Shown here: positions 1 to 13,565 of the stretch, in pieces
Numbering within the stretch: the stretch's first letter is position 1
Layout: every line of letters starts with the position of its first letter
Notes under the pieces: generated by a model
The model's input: only the letters and a program-made list of their open reading frames with translations
Databases searched by the model: none
Told to the model about the DNA's origin: nothing
Made by a program: the position numbers and the translations under genes
Source: Strongylocentrotus droebachiensis
Lineage: Eukaryota > Echinodermata > Echinoidea > Camarodonta > Strongylocentrotidae
Length of the DNA: 64,000 nucleotides
Direction: 5' to 3'
NCBI GenBank assembly: GCA_035222895.1
Contig: JAVYIG010002089.1
Location: 62,001-126,000, forward strand

Positions 1-2620
1 TTTATTATATTCTAATAGAATATTATCATTGATAGATGATTTTAAAAAGCTTTGTTTACTCACCAGTGTTGTGAGCGGTTCATTATCGTTGCCTTGGTAG
101 TAATAGAAAAAGAAACATGTCGAAGATTAATGTTAAAACGCGTAATTAACATGATAAAAGAGAGAGGCCTTTGAATTATTAGGCCACAAATAAGTAGCAC
201 TGACTACAATGTATTACTGAGTATATCAACATTATTTTCATGCAAAATACTACGTAAACATGGGAGGATATAGGTATTAGTCAATACGATTTTTGTTACG
301 GGTTAAGCATGAGTCTGGTGTACATGTCACAAAGTGTCACAGTATTTTCACATCACTGAAAATCGTTCAATATAATGTCAAACAGTGTTAGAGGTGTTTC
401 ATCATGCATTTCATTTCTATTGTTGATGACTGATATCATTTTCTAAAGCGAAGTGAAAGAAAGTAGTACAGAGGATCTACAGCTATATGTCAAAGGCAAT
501 ACAGAATATTTGATTGTACAAATATTGCTTTTATTTTACATTATATCAATTTTGATATAGAATTGTTTAGAAAAATAGTTCTCACCAGTTGATGTGGCCG
601 CCTCCGTGGAAGAGCCTTCCGTTGTTTGGGGATTGGTTTGTAGCTGAAAATGAAAAGATGGTAGTATACCTCAGTCTTACCGAAAAAACCGACTCCACAC
701 CAGCTACAAACTAACAGATTCATGGCCATTCGGGGGGTAATGCTCTGACTATATGTATTTAATAATATCGTATCTTGTGCATCTTTGTACGTCCTATTTG
801 TATGTAAATGTATCGTATCTTGTGCACCCTTTCCATCATTCTAACAATTTATTATATTCTAATAGAATATTATCATTGATAGATGATTTTAAAAAGCTTT
901 GTTTACTCACCAGTGTTGTGAGCGGTTCATTATCGTTGCCTTGGTAGTAATAGAAAAAGAAACATGTCGAAGATTAATGTTAAAACGCGTAATTAACATG
1001 ATAAAAGAGAGAGGCCTTTGAATTATTAGGCCACAAATAAGTAGCACTGACTACAATGTATTACTGAGTATATCAACATTATTTTCATGCAAAATACTAC
1101 GTAAACATGGGAGGATATAGGTATTAGTCAATACGATTTTTGTTACGGGTTAAGCATGAGTCTGGTGTACATGTCACAAAGTGTCACAGTATTTTCACAT
1201 CACTGAAAATCGTTCAATATAATGTCAAACAGTGTTAGAGGTGTTTCATCATGCATTTCATTTCTATTGTTGATGACTGATATCATTTTCTAAAGCGAAG
1301 TGAAAGAAAGTAGTACAGAGGATCTACAGCTATATGTCAAAGGCAACACAGAATATTTGATTGTACAAATATTGCTTTTATTTTACATTATATCAATTTT
1401 GATATAGAATTGTTTAGAAAAATAGTTCTCACCAGTTGATGTGGCCGCCTCCGTGGAAGAACCTTCCGTTGTTTGGGGATTGGTTTGTAGCTGAAAATGA
1501 AAAGATGGTAGTATACCTCAGTCTTACCTAAAAAACCGACTCCACACCAGCTACAAACTAACAGATTCATGGCCATTCGGGGGGTAATGCTCTGACTATA
1601 TGTATTTAATAATATCGTATCTTGTGCATCTTTGTACGTCCTATTTGTATGTAAATGTATCGTATCTTGTGCACCCTTTCCATCATTCTAACAATTTATT
1701 ATATTCTAATAGAATATTATCATTGATAGATGATTTTAAAAAGCTTTGTTTACTCACCAGTGTTGTGAGCGGTTCATTATCGTTGCCTTGGTAGTAATAC
1801 AAAAAGAAACATGTCGAAGATTAATGTTAAAAGGCGTTATTAACATGATAAAAGAGAGAGGCCTTTGAATTATTAGGCCACAAATAAGTAGCACTGACTA
1901 CAATGTATTACTGAGTATATCAACATTATTTTCATGCAAAATACTACGTAAACATGGGAGGATATAGGTATTAGTCAATACGATTTTTGTTACAGGTTAA
2001 GCATGAGTGTGGTACATGTCACAAAGTGTCACAGTATTTTCACATCACTGAAAATCGTTCAATATAATGTCAAACAGTGTTAGAGGTGTTTCATCATGCA
2101 TTTCATTTCTATTATTGATGACTGATATCATTTTCTAAAGCGAAGTGAAAGAAAGTTATACAGAGGATCTACAGCTATATGTCAAAGGCAATACAGAATA
2201 TTTGATTGTACAAATATTGCTTTTATCTTACATTATATCAATTTTGAAATAGAATTGTTTGGAAAAATAGTTATCACCAGTTGGTGTGGCCGCCTCCGTG
2301 GAAGAGCCTTCTGTTGTTTGGGGATTGGTCTGTAGCTGAAAATGAAAAGATGGTAGTATACCTCAGTCTCACCGAAAAAACCAACTCACCACCAGCTACA
2401 AACTGACAGATTCATGGCCATTCGGGGGTAATGCTCTGACTATATGCATCTTTGTGCGTCCTATTTGTATGTAAATGCATTGTATCTTGTGAATCCTTTC
2501 CATCATTCTAACACTTAATGATATTTAAATAAAATATTATAATTGATAGAAGATTTTAAAAGGTTTTTTTTTTTTTACTCACGAGTGTTGTGAGCTGTTC
2601 ATTGCCGTTGCCTTGGTTGT
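1..2620. repeat. ~847-bp tandem repeat units carrying the stalk exon pairs
   Basis: Bases 1-847 recur at 848-1694 with only a few substitutions (for example, A1 exon base CCTTCC versus CCTTCC with an adjacent g/a change). A third, clearly more diverged unit covers about 1,695-2,520, and a partial fourth carries exon 2583-2611. The period measured between equivalent exon edges is 847 (64/911/1758; 586/1433). Divergence rises from left to right, so the leftmost units are youngest. Confidence 0.9.
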
Positions 2621-5600
2621 AATAGAAAAAGAAAGAAGATTAAATTTATAACGCGTACATAATTAACATGATAAAAGGGTGCAAATATGAAGCACTTCCA
2701 ATTTACAAATTGTTCATGCTCCACTTCAAAATGATAATTATTAATAGATTTACAGCAGACTAGAAATATGCATAGGCCTCTTGGTTATTCATAATTACTT
2801 GCATAAGAGGCTCTCAACGATATTTCTCATCCTTGTAGCGATGGTCACGTGACAGTATATTGATATAGGAAATTTAATATTTTAGAATATATATTATATG
2901 ATTATGATTTAAAAACGAAAATTATAAGGCACATGGCTTTTAACGAAATTTGAAACGCTTGGTGCGCATGCTCATATATGTTTTACAGTCGGAATAGCTT
3001 GCTGAGCATCTGAAAACTAACCAACACAAATTATGACGGAAAGAAAGAGAGGCGATTGAATTCTTAGGCTACGAATAAGTAGCAATGAATATAATGTATT
3101 CCTGAGTATATCAACATTATTTTCAAACATAACACTACGTAAACACGGGAGGATATAGGTATTAGTCACTACGATTTTCTTTACGGGTTAAGCATGATTA
3201 TAGAACATACACATGCGACAATGAACTGAATATATATTCATTATAGTTTCATATAATCTTTTGTATTAATATGAACAAGGTACCAAGGATATATTATGTA
3301 AATAATAGAGTTTTAGATAATTATAAGAAGTTAAAATAATACATAAATAGTTGCTAAAATTAAATTAATAGTGAGATACGATGCATTATAAAATGCAGGA
3401 AATAAATATGATGCCCGTTTTGTAGACTATAAACCGAATACTTGTGACTGACGATTGAGAGAAATGGTACTTGGTAAAAAAAGAAATTAAAAAAAGATCA
3501 ATTAGCCTTTTCGCGACAATCCATATTTTGTGCCAGGGCTCAATAACTTTTGATTCAGAGCCTTTACCAATATAGGAGATGCATGAGTACAAGAAACTTT
3601 GAACACACTGTATCCATTTTTTGTCATTACTATATTGATGCAATGATTTTTGTTTTAGAAAGTGAAAAGAGCTTTAAAACTCTTCAATTGGCAACACGTT
3701 GAGGGATTAAAAATATATGTTTTTCATTAACATCGGCCATTTTTCAACTTGTCGACAACATTCTCGGCCAGAGATATTACATTGATTCTAACGGTGTGGC
3801 GATAAAAGAAAATATTTCTTGTCGCAAATTCAAAGAATAATATGGGATCAATCAGGCCCAGAAAGAACTCTTGGTATGAACGAGTTAGTAAGCAATGGGA
3901 CTAGATAAGTATTAATCAGTTACAAGTAAACGCCGGAATATACAAAGGTGGTCTAATTCTAAACAATTGTTTATACTACCAACAGACAATGAGCAGCCCA
4001 AAGTGGGAAATTAAAGAAAAGAAATTAAGTCAAAATATGGGCAAAAACTAAGAATACAACTTTTTCGTTTGCCTTTATTTTAAATACCAAAGAGCAGGGG
4101 TAGTTAGGGCCTATGTGTTTTGTGGCTTTTGGGCATTCTTGGCCGCCCAATATTATCATTAAGTATTTGGCGACACCTGTGTCTGGGAGGCAAAAATCGC
4201 TGTAACCATCGGGTTTCTCCTCCCAGTTTAACTAATATCGAGTGTCCAGGAGGACCACTACATCAGGATTTCTCCATACTCTTATAAGAATAGTGCAAAG
4301 GTTGAGAGTCTCCACTACACGGGACCTTAATTCAACGTCCTATCCGAATGTTTTCCACTGCAACATAGCCTTTGTCTATGCAACAGGGTAGGGGCACGCT
4401 AACACACAACGCAGGCTTCGATCAACCGCCTGGGTTGGATTCGAACCCACGATCTTTGGTTCGACAGGCAGACGCTTTGCCGACTGAGCCGACTCACCTA
4501 CCCAGAGTAAATTGGTGGTGTAGACCACGGTTTATGTTTGACTACTTTTCGTGAAACCCGGCCAAAAGTTTTAAAAGCAATATATACTGTTACAAACTTA
4601 CATAGATATCCAACATATTTCCATTTATATTTGGTGTTGTCAGTACAGTCGATGGGGCGGTCTTTCCAACCGCAGCGCACGTTGCATTCCGTTTCTCCGT
4701 TGCAGTGGTCAATGTAATCAGATGTTTGGTTCACATGGCATTTTGCCAAATATTCGTCATCGTCGCAGTCCTCAAGGAACGTGCAGTATCCCCATAATAT
4801 CTGAATTTCTTCGCCAGAATCGCACCTAATATGTTCTTGATCTTGCCACCATGTACAACGCTGAAAGACTTTAACGTCTAAACAAAGATACGATATAGAT
4901 ATAAACATACAGACATACAGATTAACGTAAGCCTAAAGCGTACCAATCTGTCTCTTCCCCGCAAATGCCAAAACGGCCACACGGAATCCAAGCCTGACTT
5001 GCATTCCGTTTGCGGGGTTTAATGTAATTATTCATTTTCTCCATATTCCTTAACGTTTAAGATATACAATGCCAGGATAATATTCCTGAGGTTTGTTTTA
5101 AACATTCTACCCGAACGCATTTTAGGTGATTGGTAGACTTTAACCATAACCATCTCAGGGTCCCGTCTTATAAGAAGTTGCGACTGATGCAAGCCGATCG
5201 CAACTTGATATCAATCGCAAATCTGTACTTAAGAGTTAGGAGATCGTAAGTTTGCGATTGATCGTATGACGTGCTTGCCATCAATCAAGAGGTGACCGGA
5301 CATTTGTTCCTGCGACAATTGCTTCAGGTTTCAAGGTTTTTAAAGTTTATATAATGTTAGGTTTAAGGTTGCAATTGGGTTTTAGGTAAATGTTTAGTGT
5401 ATAAAGTCTCGTTCAGAAATGAAGCTTGAAACCGCCGGAAAAAAAACCAATAATGACAATAAACCGCCGTGGTTTCTTTTTTTCTTTGCGTAGAAGTGAG
5501 TGGGAACTGCGCGCAACAATGGTTCTTCACGTAAGAAGTGAGCTATGTGTTATAGATAAAGCATTGTGAGGTGTATACCGCTTTGTGTCATCATATAAAA

Positions 5601-8600
5601 CCTTTGCTTTATTAATTGCGGCATATCTGAACACGGAATGTTAGGGTGTCGTGGTCTAGCGGATCCGTCGTCAGATTATGGATCACGTGTTTCGCGTTTC
5701 GAGTCCCGCTGCGGCACTCATGTCCCTTGGCAAGATATAAATCTACATTTGCCTCTCTCTCCATTAGTCCGCCCTTGTGTTAAATGGGTACCGGTAGGAA
5801 AGAATTCCCCGAATGCTATGAGCACTGAATCAGTATCCTAGCAGAGCCGATGTGCGCTATGAAAATATCCAATATCATTATTATTGTTAGGGTAAGGTTT
5901 AGGGTTCGGTCTAGGTTGGGGTCCAGGGTCGAATTGAAAGCTTCGGTTAGTGTAGCAACTGTCACTGGAGCAAGTTTGCTACAACCCTATGCAACTCTTT
6001 ATAAGACAGGGCCCTGATTATACATAAACACAAACTTTAAACATCACCACTGTCTGAACATTGAACATTTTAAAGGCCAAGTTATATTAGTACACATGAT
6101 ATCAGTGTAAAGGATGATAGTGATGGTAATGATATAAGAAAGGGATAGTGCTAGTAATGGCATACCAACAAAAAAAAACAATTTAGGGGATGTGCAATAA
6201 TGTGCACTGCAATCGGTCTTCAGTGAGACATTATTTTATGATACACTAACGTAAATCTAATGTGCACATTGCGTTATATGGAGTTAGTGAGTTTAGAAGC
6301 CGTTGCTATTAAATGCTATTACGTTATCAGACGAAATTAATAACAAACATATAATAAACGAAACTATTATACTGCAAATACCTATATAGTAATCGTGCTA
6401 TATTAAGTGCATAACACATCTGTGAAGATGAATAACACTGTAAAATAGTAAAGTTCTTCCTTTTCTGAGAGCATTGTTGGAAAGAGAAACTTAAACAATT
6501 GTTTACTAATATCCAATCAAGTATTTTAACGACTTAGAAAAAAGAAGGAATACCGAGAATAAAGGAGTTATGGAACATCCCTATCTGGCTTGTCATAAGA
6601 GTATGGTAAATATATTTGAAGAAATGAAATGAAAAAGAAAGGAAAAAAAAAGCAAAATATGTCTTACCTGATGGTATTGTGGTAGGAGCCTGAAAAAAAA
6701 CACATCAATAAACTGATACAATAAATAAATTAGATAACAAGCAAATAGCATAAATATATGAGAAAACATGAGGTACTCTCGCCATCAACAGGTGAATATG
6801 CTTAAGCGTTATAGATGCCTTCTTTGATTTTATTTTCGTTATGATCCTAAAATCATATGTTTCATCCACCGTATAACAAGGAAAAGAAATAATAAAGGGA
6901 AAAAGTGGATCGGTCAAGCAATGAAATTCGGAGAAAGGAAGAGAGAAATCAAATAGAGGAGAGAATTAGAGAGAGAAAAGGAGAGACTGAGAGGGAAAGA
7001 GAAAGAGGGAACGAGAGAGAAAGTGAAAAGAAAGCAGGTGTGTGTGTGCGTGTGTGTGTGTGTATGTGTGCAAGAGAGAGAGAGAGAGAGAGAGAGAGAA
7101 CATGTGTGTGTTTGTCTGTTTGAAAGAGAGGAGGGAGAGAGAAGAAGAGGAAGAAAAAGAAGGAGTATTTACCTCCTGATTTAATCCAATATCCAATGCT
7201 GCAGTTATTTGCTGTACTGGAGGTTCCCCGGTTCCAGCCCACACGCCTACGTATAAACCAGACATCAGAAATTGCTTTAATTACTTGAACAATATAATTC
7301 AGAGACGATCTGAATAATATATAATATAATTGTATTGTATGAACTATGCTTCGGCGACAATAGACTAATGTATGTATGTATGTGAATGTATGCATGTTTC
7401 TATCCCAAACCCTTAGTTACCAACTATTACTTTGATTAAATTTGGCTAAACATGCTGCCACGCGCCCACAGATGCCTTTCGTTATGTTGATTGTGTACCC
7501 CGGTAAGCAATTCAGCGAGAGCTGTACGGTCGGTTTCCCTTCGCATACTTCCAGGGTCTTAGCGTTGCCAGCTACAAAAAAGAGAAAAGAAAATAGTTCT
7601 TTCTAAGGGCCGAGGAGTTCCCCTCGCCCTCCTTCGCCCCACACTGCAAAATAAACGATTAAATTGCCACCTAGTATAGCTAGGATCAATTCTAAAAACC
7701 TTGCTAGTTTCCACATGCGGCGGTAAATCGCCGGGACAACATAAAGTGACGTAATCGCATTATATTTATGTCTTCATATTTCGGGTTCTGACAGCGGTTG
7801 CATCCTACAGGATATATCATATATATATGACCGAGCATCAAAAGTGAAGTCAAAATCTCATTTAAACATTAATAAGTGCTTTGCTATGAATATTTATGTA
7901 CTACGATGTTATCCGTGAATTTATCTCAATAAAGATTTATTTAAAAAAAAAAGATTAAACAAAAGTGAAGTTGAGTTCGGATCATTCGATTACGCAGTGA
8001 TAGCCTTGTTGAAAATAAAAGTTGATTATGTAGTTTAACAATTAATGTATGCTGTGATGTTTTGGAAACATCACATTTATAAGAAATTCACAAGTATTGC
8101 AAAAAAGCGACATTCACTGCACATCTAAATTGCTATGTGGGACGATACATGTTTCTTTAATGTTTGGTCAAAACTGAAATTCTTGTTGAATATGAGAGCA
8201 TTTGGAGAGCAATCTATTTCAGGGGACATTTTTTTATTATGATATTCTTTCAAATTGACACCCCAAAAAAAGAATGGGCAAGCTCACAATTACTTTTCGT
8301 CTTTACCAGAACTCAACCTTCTCTTCAGGCGTGCTAAAATAAACACGAATGTTCCACCCTTTCTGGAGTCATATCAAGGATCACTTCGTTTGGAGCGGAG
8401 AACACAAAATAGAAAACAAACAAACAAACAAACGAACGAGCCAACAAACAAACAACAACAGCAACAACAACAATAATAGTCAAACAAAAACATGTAGTAT
8501 AATCCATGCTCCAATTATTCAACAATACTTTGGAGTGGAGCGGACTCAAATCGAAAGGCAGTCATCCCTAATATGACTCCTTGTATGTGGATTTCCACTC

Positions 8601-11600
8601 CTATTGGAATCTACTCTCAAAAGAGTGATTTAACCAGTTCCAGCTGAGATCAAACATGCATTATTATGCTATTGTCTTAGATCATTTATTTTATATTGAA
8701 AAAACTGATTATGAATAGATAAAGGACATTTCAAGTATCTCATAGAGTGTCCATGTTATGTTCAGATTAAATTTTGCAAATGAGTGTGCTCTAAACGAAT
8801 GATTAGACAGAAATACATAAGGACAGCGAAATCTCCGAACCCAATTCACTTAGAAGAAAATAATTGTCCATGTTGTCTTAACACCATACCTTCGTTCATT
8901 TGATGAGTACATATTTCTTAATGACGTTCAAAATGCGAAAGAAACTACTTTAAAATTTATCCTCGTCATATATATGCGTTGAAATGACGAATCCCTTTTT
9001 ATAAATGGCATCAAACAGAAGGAAATGCAAAAGAGGTATTTTTTTCTTTTAAACACTTTATATATCTTTTTTTGAAAGGTTATATCTTCTTTATATATTT
9101 AATTTATTTACTGTCAATGATAATAGTAATACATTTATAAAAGTGATAACAACAACTATAGCAACAAAAATAACAATATTCTGAATTTATAAAGTGCTAA
9201 GTTCATTCACAACCTCCCTCAAAAGGGATAAATAACACTTTAAAAAAACATATCATTCTTGCTGTTACATGGGTTGATGGTGGAACTAAGATGACAATAT
9301 TTGTGCAATATCTCGTGGAAAACGAATGATGTATTATCAACTTACCTTTGCATAGGAGGAGGATGAAGTATGATATCTGTGGAAAGATAAATCATTATTT
9401 AGGTATGAATAACATTATACCAATAGTATGTTTGTAATCATGTATACCAATGAAATATTGCCATGGTTTATCTTTTCATATTTTAGCTGTTATGTGATGG
9501 GAATCTTTCTCCCACAAACACATATTGGCTCAATATGGGAACTTTTCCAAACAATTAATCGTACTCAGTTATAGTTATAGTAATAGTTATTCATACAATA
9601 TATACTGTAGAAGAGCAATCATTGCTATTCTGGCAATATACAATCCCCTTGATATGCCATTAATTTGGTTATTTTTTCTTTTCTTTTTTGTTGAATCCAT
9701 CTTTGTCAACATTAATTTTTATAAGGAATACTTTCTTTCCGACTTCATATTAGGACATGGGGATAAAGATTAAGAAGAAAAGAGAGAGAGAGAGACAGAG
9801 AAAGTGAGAGCAGGACAGAGATAAAGAGCAAGAAAGAGAGAGAGAGAAAAGGGAGAGGACGGGGACGTAGAGACACGGAGGAAACTGTTGGCAGAGGGAA
9901 ATAAAATAAGAGAGGAAGAAAAAGAGATGGAGAGATAGACAGAAAGAGAGGGAAGGAGATAATAATAATAATACACAAAATTTATTAGGCGCTTAATACT
10001 GGTGTCTCTAAGCGCACCATATTCTGATTATTTACCAAAACTTATAGTAAACACACAACTTATACATCTGTTCTTTATTCAATAAATCATGCATATATAA
10101 TAATACAAATAAGAGTGAGATCAAACATACATACATAAGGTCGAACATAGGATCAAACATAAGATCGAACAAACAAGAAATAAGACGGTGTGCACCTCCT
10201 TGACCAACTCACAACTGCAAAATATTATTCATGAATTAAAAAGGTGCGTTTTCAGCAAGGACTTGAATTGGTCAAATAGAATGAATATTATGAAAGTGCG
10301 CTGCTAATTTATTCCAAAGGATAGGGGCATTTGCTGAGAAAGCTCGATCGCCATATTTTGTAACGGTACGAGGTCCAAGGGTTAACTGCAAGGTTGATGA
10401 TGATCGAAGAGGTCTTAAAAAACTAGAAGAACGTTAGGAAATCAAATCTGAAAGATACTTAGGGGCTTGGCCATGGAGAATTTTGTATGTAAGAAGAAGA
10501 ACTTTAAATGTTATACGATAGTGTATGGGAAGCCAATAAAGAGAACGCAATATTGGGGTTATGTGGTCAAACTTTCTCGAGTGAGTAACAAGCCTTGCAG
10601 CAGTATTCTGAATTCTTTGACGTGGAAGTAGGTATGAATGCGGAAGGCCAGAAAAAATTAAATTACAATAATCAAGGTGGGAGGATACAAATGCATGGGT
10701 TCATTTTGCAGTTGTTGGCCGGTCAAGTAGTTTCCTAATTTTCCCAATTTTAAAGATTCCAAAAGATGCCGATTAACATACGTTTTTAATATGCTGCTGA
10801 AATGTAAGATTTTTGTCGATTAAAACACCCAGGTCTCGAAAGTATTCACTACCCTTCAGTGAACCATCTCCGGTAACCAAGTCGGGGAAGGAATCGGTGT
10901 TTCTGAATTCGGAAGTAATGTGGATCATTTCAAATTTTCGTTCATTAAGGCAAAGTCTATTGTTAAAAGACCAGAACCTAATGTTTTCAAGGCAGCTGCT
11001 GAATTTCCGAGTCGCATCATCCTTCCCGTTAGGCTTAAGAGTTATATAAATCTGAGTGTCGTCAGCGTACATCGCATGTTGAATCCCCTGGTGAGAATTA
11101 ATGACCTTAGACAGTGGGCTGGTGTAAAGAACGAAGAGAAGTGGGCCGAGATAAGAGAAAGAGAGAGAGAGGGGGATAGTAGGATAAAGAAGGGGAATAT
11201 ACAGAGGAGGTGAAGCAAGGTAGAAAATAGATGGATAGAAGGGCACAATCAGTTTTTGACATTTCTAATTCCAATCATAAATATCTTGATAATCACACAG
11301 GCGATCGGCTTGTTAAAGTCCTGACCTAAAGGTTTATAATTATGATTGCAGCATGAGGTAAATCCAAGATTTTTTTAAAGAATCTGAGGCAGAGATACTC
11401 AATCCCTTTAAAAGAGTACTTTATTAAAAGCCAACTTACTGTTTTCCTCACTAGTCATGTGTTAAGATGTAGTTGTTGTTTTTTAGAAGGTCGAACGCTT
11501 AACGCGTCTGAAAACTGCTGATCTCATGATATATGTATATATGTATATCACCCTAGCAACACCATCACCAATTTAATCAGCGAAATTGATGCTGTAGCAG

Positions 11601-13534
11601 ATCATTTGTATGCGCTTTTTTAAAAAGGAAATATCGACATTAATAACCTTAATTATCTTCGGTAGGCTGTCTCTTTTATTTGTGTGATGCCTTGCTTTTC
11701 AATAGACCCCTCATCCTTGATCATTATTCATCACCCGTACCTCGTTCGATTGTCTATATGAATAGATGTTTAAATATTAAATTAAATTGGATTTAGATGA
11801 AACGACACGACATCAGCATACTGATGTGTCTGCTTAATTAAAGAAGACCATTTTTAGATGAGTAGGGCTTAGTTCACAAACAATACCCCTGACATTTCGT
11901 GAATACAGCGGCTTGTTCACACAAAAGGTTGGGTGACGCGACCACCCGACCCGACGCGACCCGAAGATTCTAAGTCAGCCCTGGACAGGGGGGTAATTGG
12001 CGTATGGGAAGTTTGCCTTCAAAGGCTCAATTGGCGCAGGAAATGACGGAATAGGCCACTTTCTTTATGTATGCATTGCATACAACACGTGTTACTAGGG
12101 AGGACAGGTCATAATGTTTGGCATACATCGTAACAATTAATGTATGCAGTTCGCATTCTGACTATTGAAATACAGTTATTCGTAGGAGGTGAATGAAACA
12201 ATTTGTAATAAATTACATTACGAAAATGGTCTATTAAAAAGGCTTTGCGCGCAAATAGCCTAAACGACTGCAAATTGATTGATGCACACAATGATTTTAA
12301 ATGACGTATGAACGTGTCTCTCGCATCTGTCTCGTCTCCTCTCTCTCCTCTGTTCAACTCAGTCCCCATTTTCATTCTCTCTCTTTCCATTCCTCACTCT
12401 CCCATAAAGGTTTTTTCTTATTCATCTACCTCCCAGGTCATTCTGTTTCACGTATCAGTTGATATTTAAGTTTTTATTTTATATTATATAATATTTAAAA
12501 AATAAAGCTTTACGTTTGTTAACTAGTATTTCTCCATGTCATATTAACGGTATAAACCTATTAACTTAGCACACCTTGCTTATTCGAAAGTATTTTAACA
12601 TCATACACAATATTCAAAGATTTAACAACAAAATGTGTAGCGATCATCCCTAAATCGGAGGACGCGACAAAAAAGCGGCCCATTTGACGAAAATACTATT
12701 TTGAATTTTATTTTGAATGAGTCACGAAAGGGCATTAGATAATTTATATTTTGATACCAATTTTAATGGAATGTGATTTAATGAACATCGCAGTTGTAAG
12801 TTCAAAATCATGATATTTTTTCTTCTTCAAAAACTCTAATTTTATTTTTTTAACTTTTTTTTCTATATGTCAAAACCAGAAAGTTGTAATTTTGCGTAAC
12901 TTTAAAAGAATTGCCCCATTTACAAGGGCAATATTTCGTGCAAAGCATATGCTTATATTTCTTTTTAATGAATACTTATAGCAACTCAAAGTTATCTACT
13001 TGACTTCCACAAAAACTACATTCCACAGATACACAAATAGACCCGAGGAAAGAGTCATTGGTCACATCATAAATAGTCTGAGATTTAAACCCAAACGTGA
13101 TGATAAGGCAAAGAAGTTCTTTATTCTGAAGAAAATGATGGATAAAAGCAGCATATGCTTGTATTTTGGAGGTAACTGTGGAGGAAATCTTGGAGTTGTT
13201 AAGTCCCCAGATTTTATACAAATGTGCAATGCACGAATATGATAGGTTTTTGCGATAAATAAAAGGAGCAAGATTTTTAAGTGATTAAAAAAACCCAAGA
13301 TGTGTTTAAAATGCAAGCTAGTTCTAAATTTTGAAAGAAATTGAGACATAAGACATGAACAAACTGCTTATTATGGAGACTGGTGTGGGATGGATGTTTC
13401 AGATTTGAATCCCTAGGGCGTGGTGTGATGCACAAATTGATTTGTTTGTTGTTTTGAAAAACAAATAAAGACTATATTCATGTAAATTGGAAAATGGTTA
13501 TTCATAGAATTAAATCCATAGAATTCGGCTCCCC

Positions 13535-13565
<31 letters not shown>

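Noticed and set aside
541-1794. Repeated short ORFs beginning MAMNLLVCSWCGVGFFG and MYLIISYLVHLCTS
   Set aside because: They span intron-exon borders of the stalk exons or lie wholly in introns. The true coding frame is given by the 58-nt and 29-nt exons.
3386-3643. 85-codon ORF conserved in both copies (also at 62,935)
   Set aside because: Conservation reflects the recent duplication. The second copy has frame-changing indels and no domain.
4430-4505. Possible tRNA gene on the minus strand
   Set aside because: A and B boxes are present but the anticodon arm is poor and the segment is joined to a repeated body, so a SINE is more likely.
6949-7395. ORF of 148 codons with RVGWNRGTSSTANNC, resembling part of an HRM domain
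   Set aside because: This frame does not fit the phase of the downstream micro-exon and SUEL exon. Most of the ORF is GA/TG repeat.
12109-12390. 93-codon minus-strand ORF
   Set aside because: Composition follows local GA-rich sequence at its start, and there is no motif or splice context.
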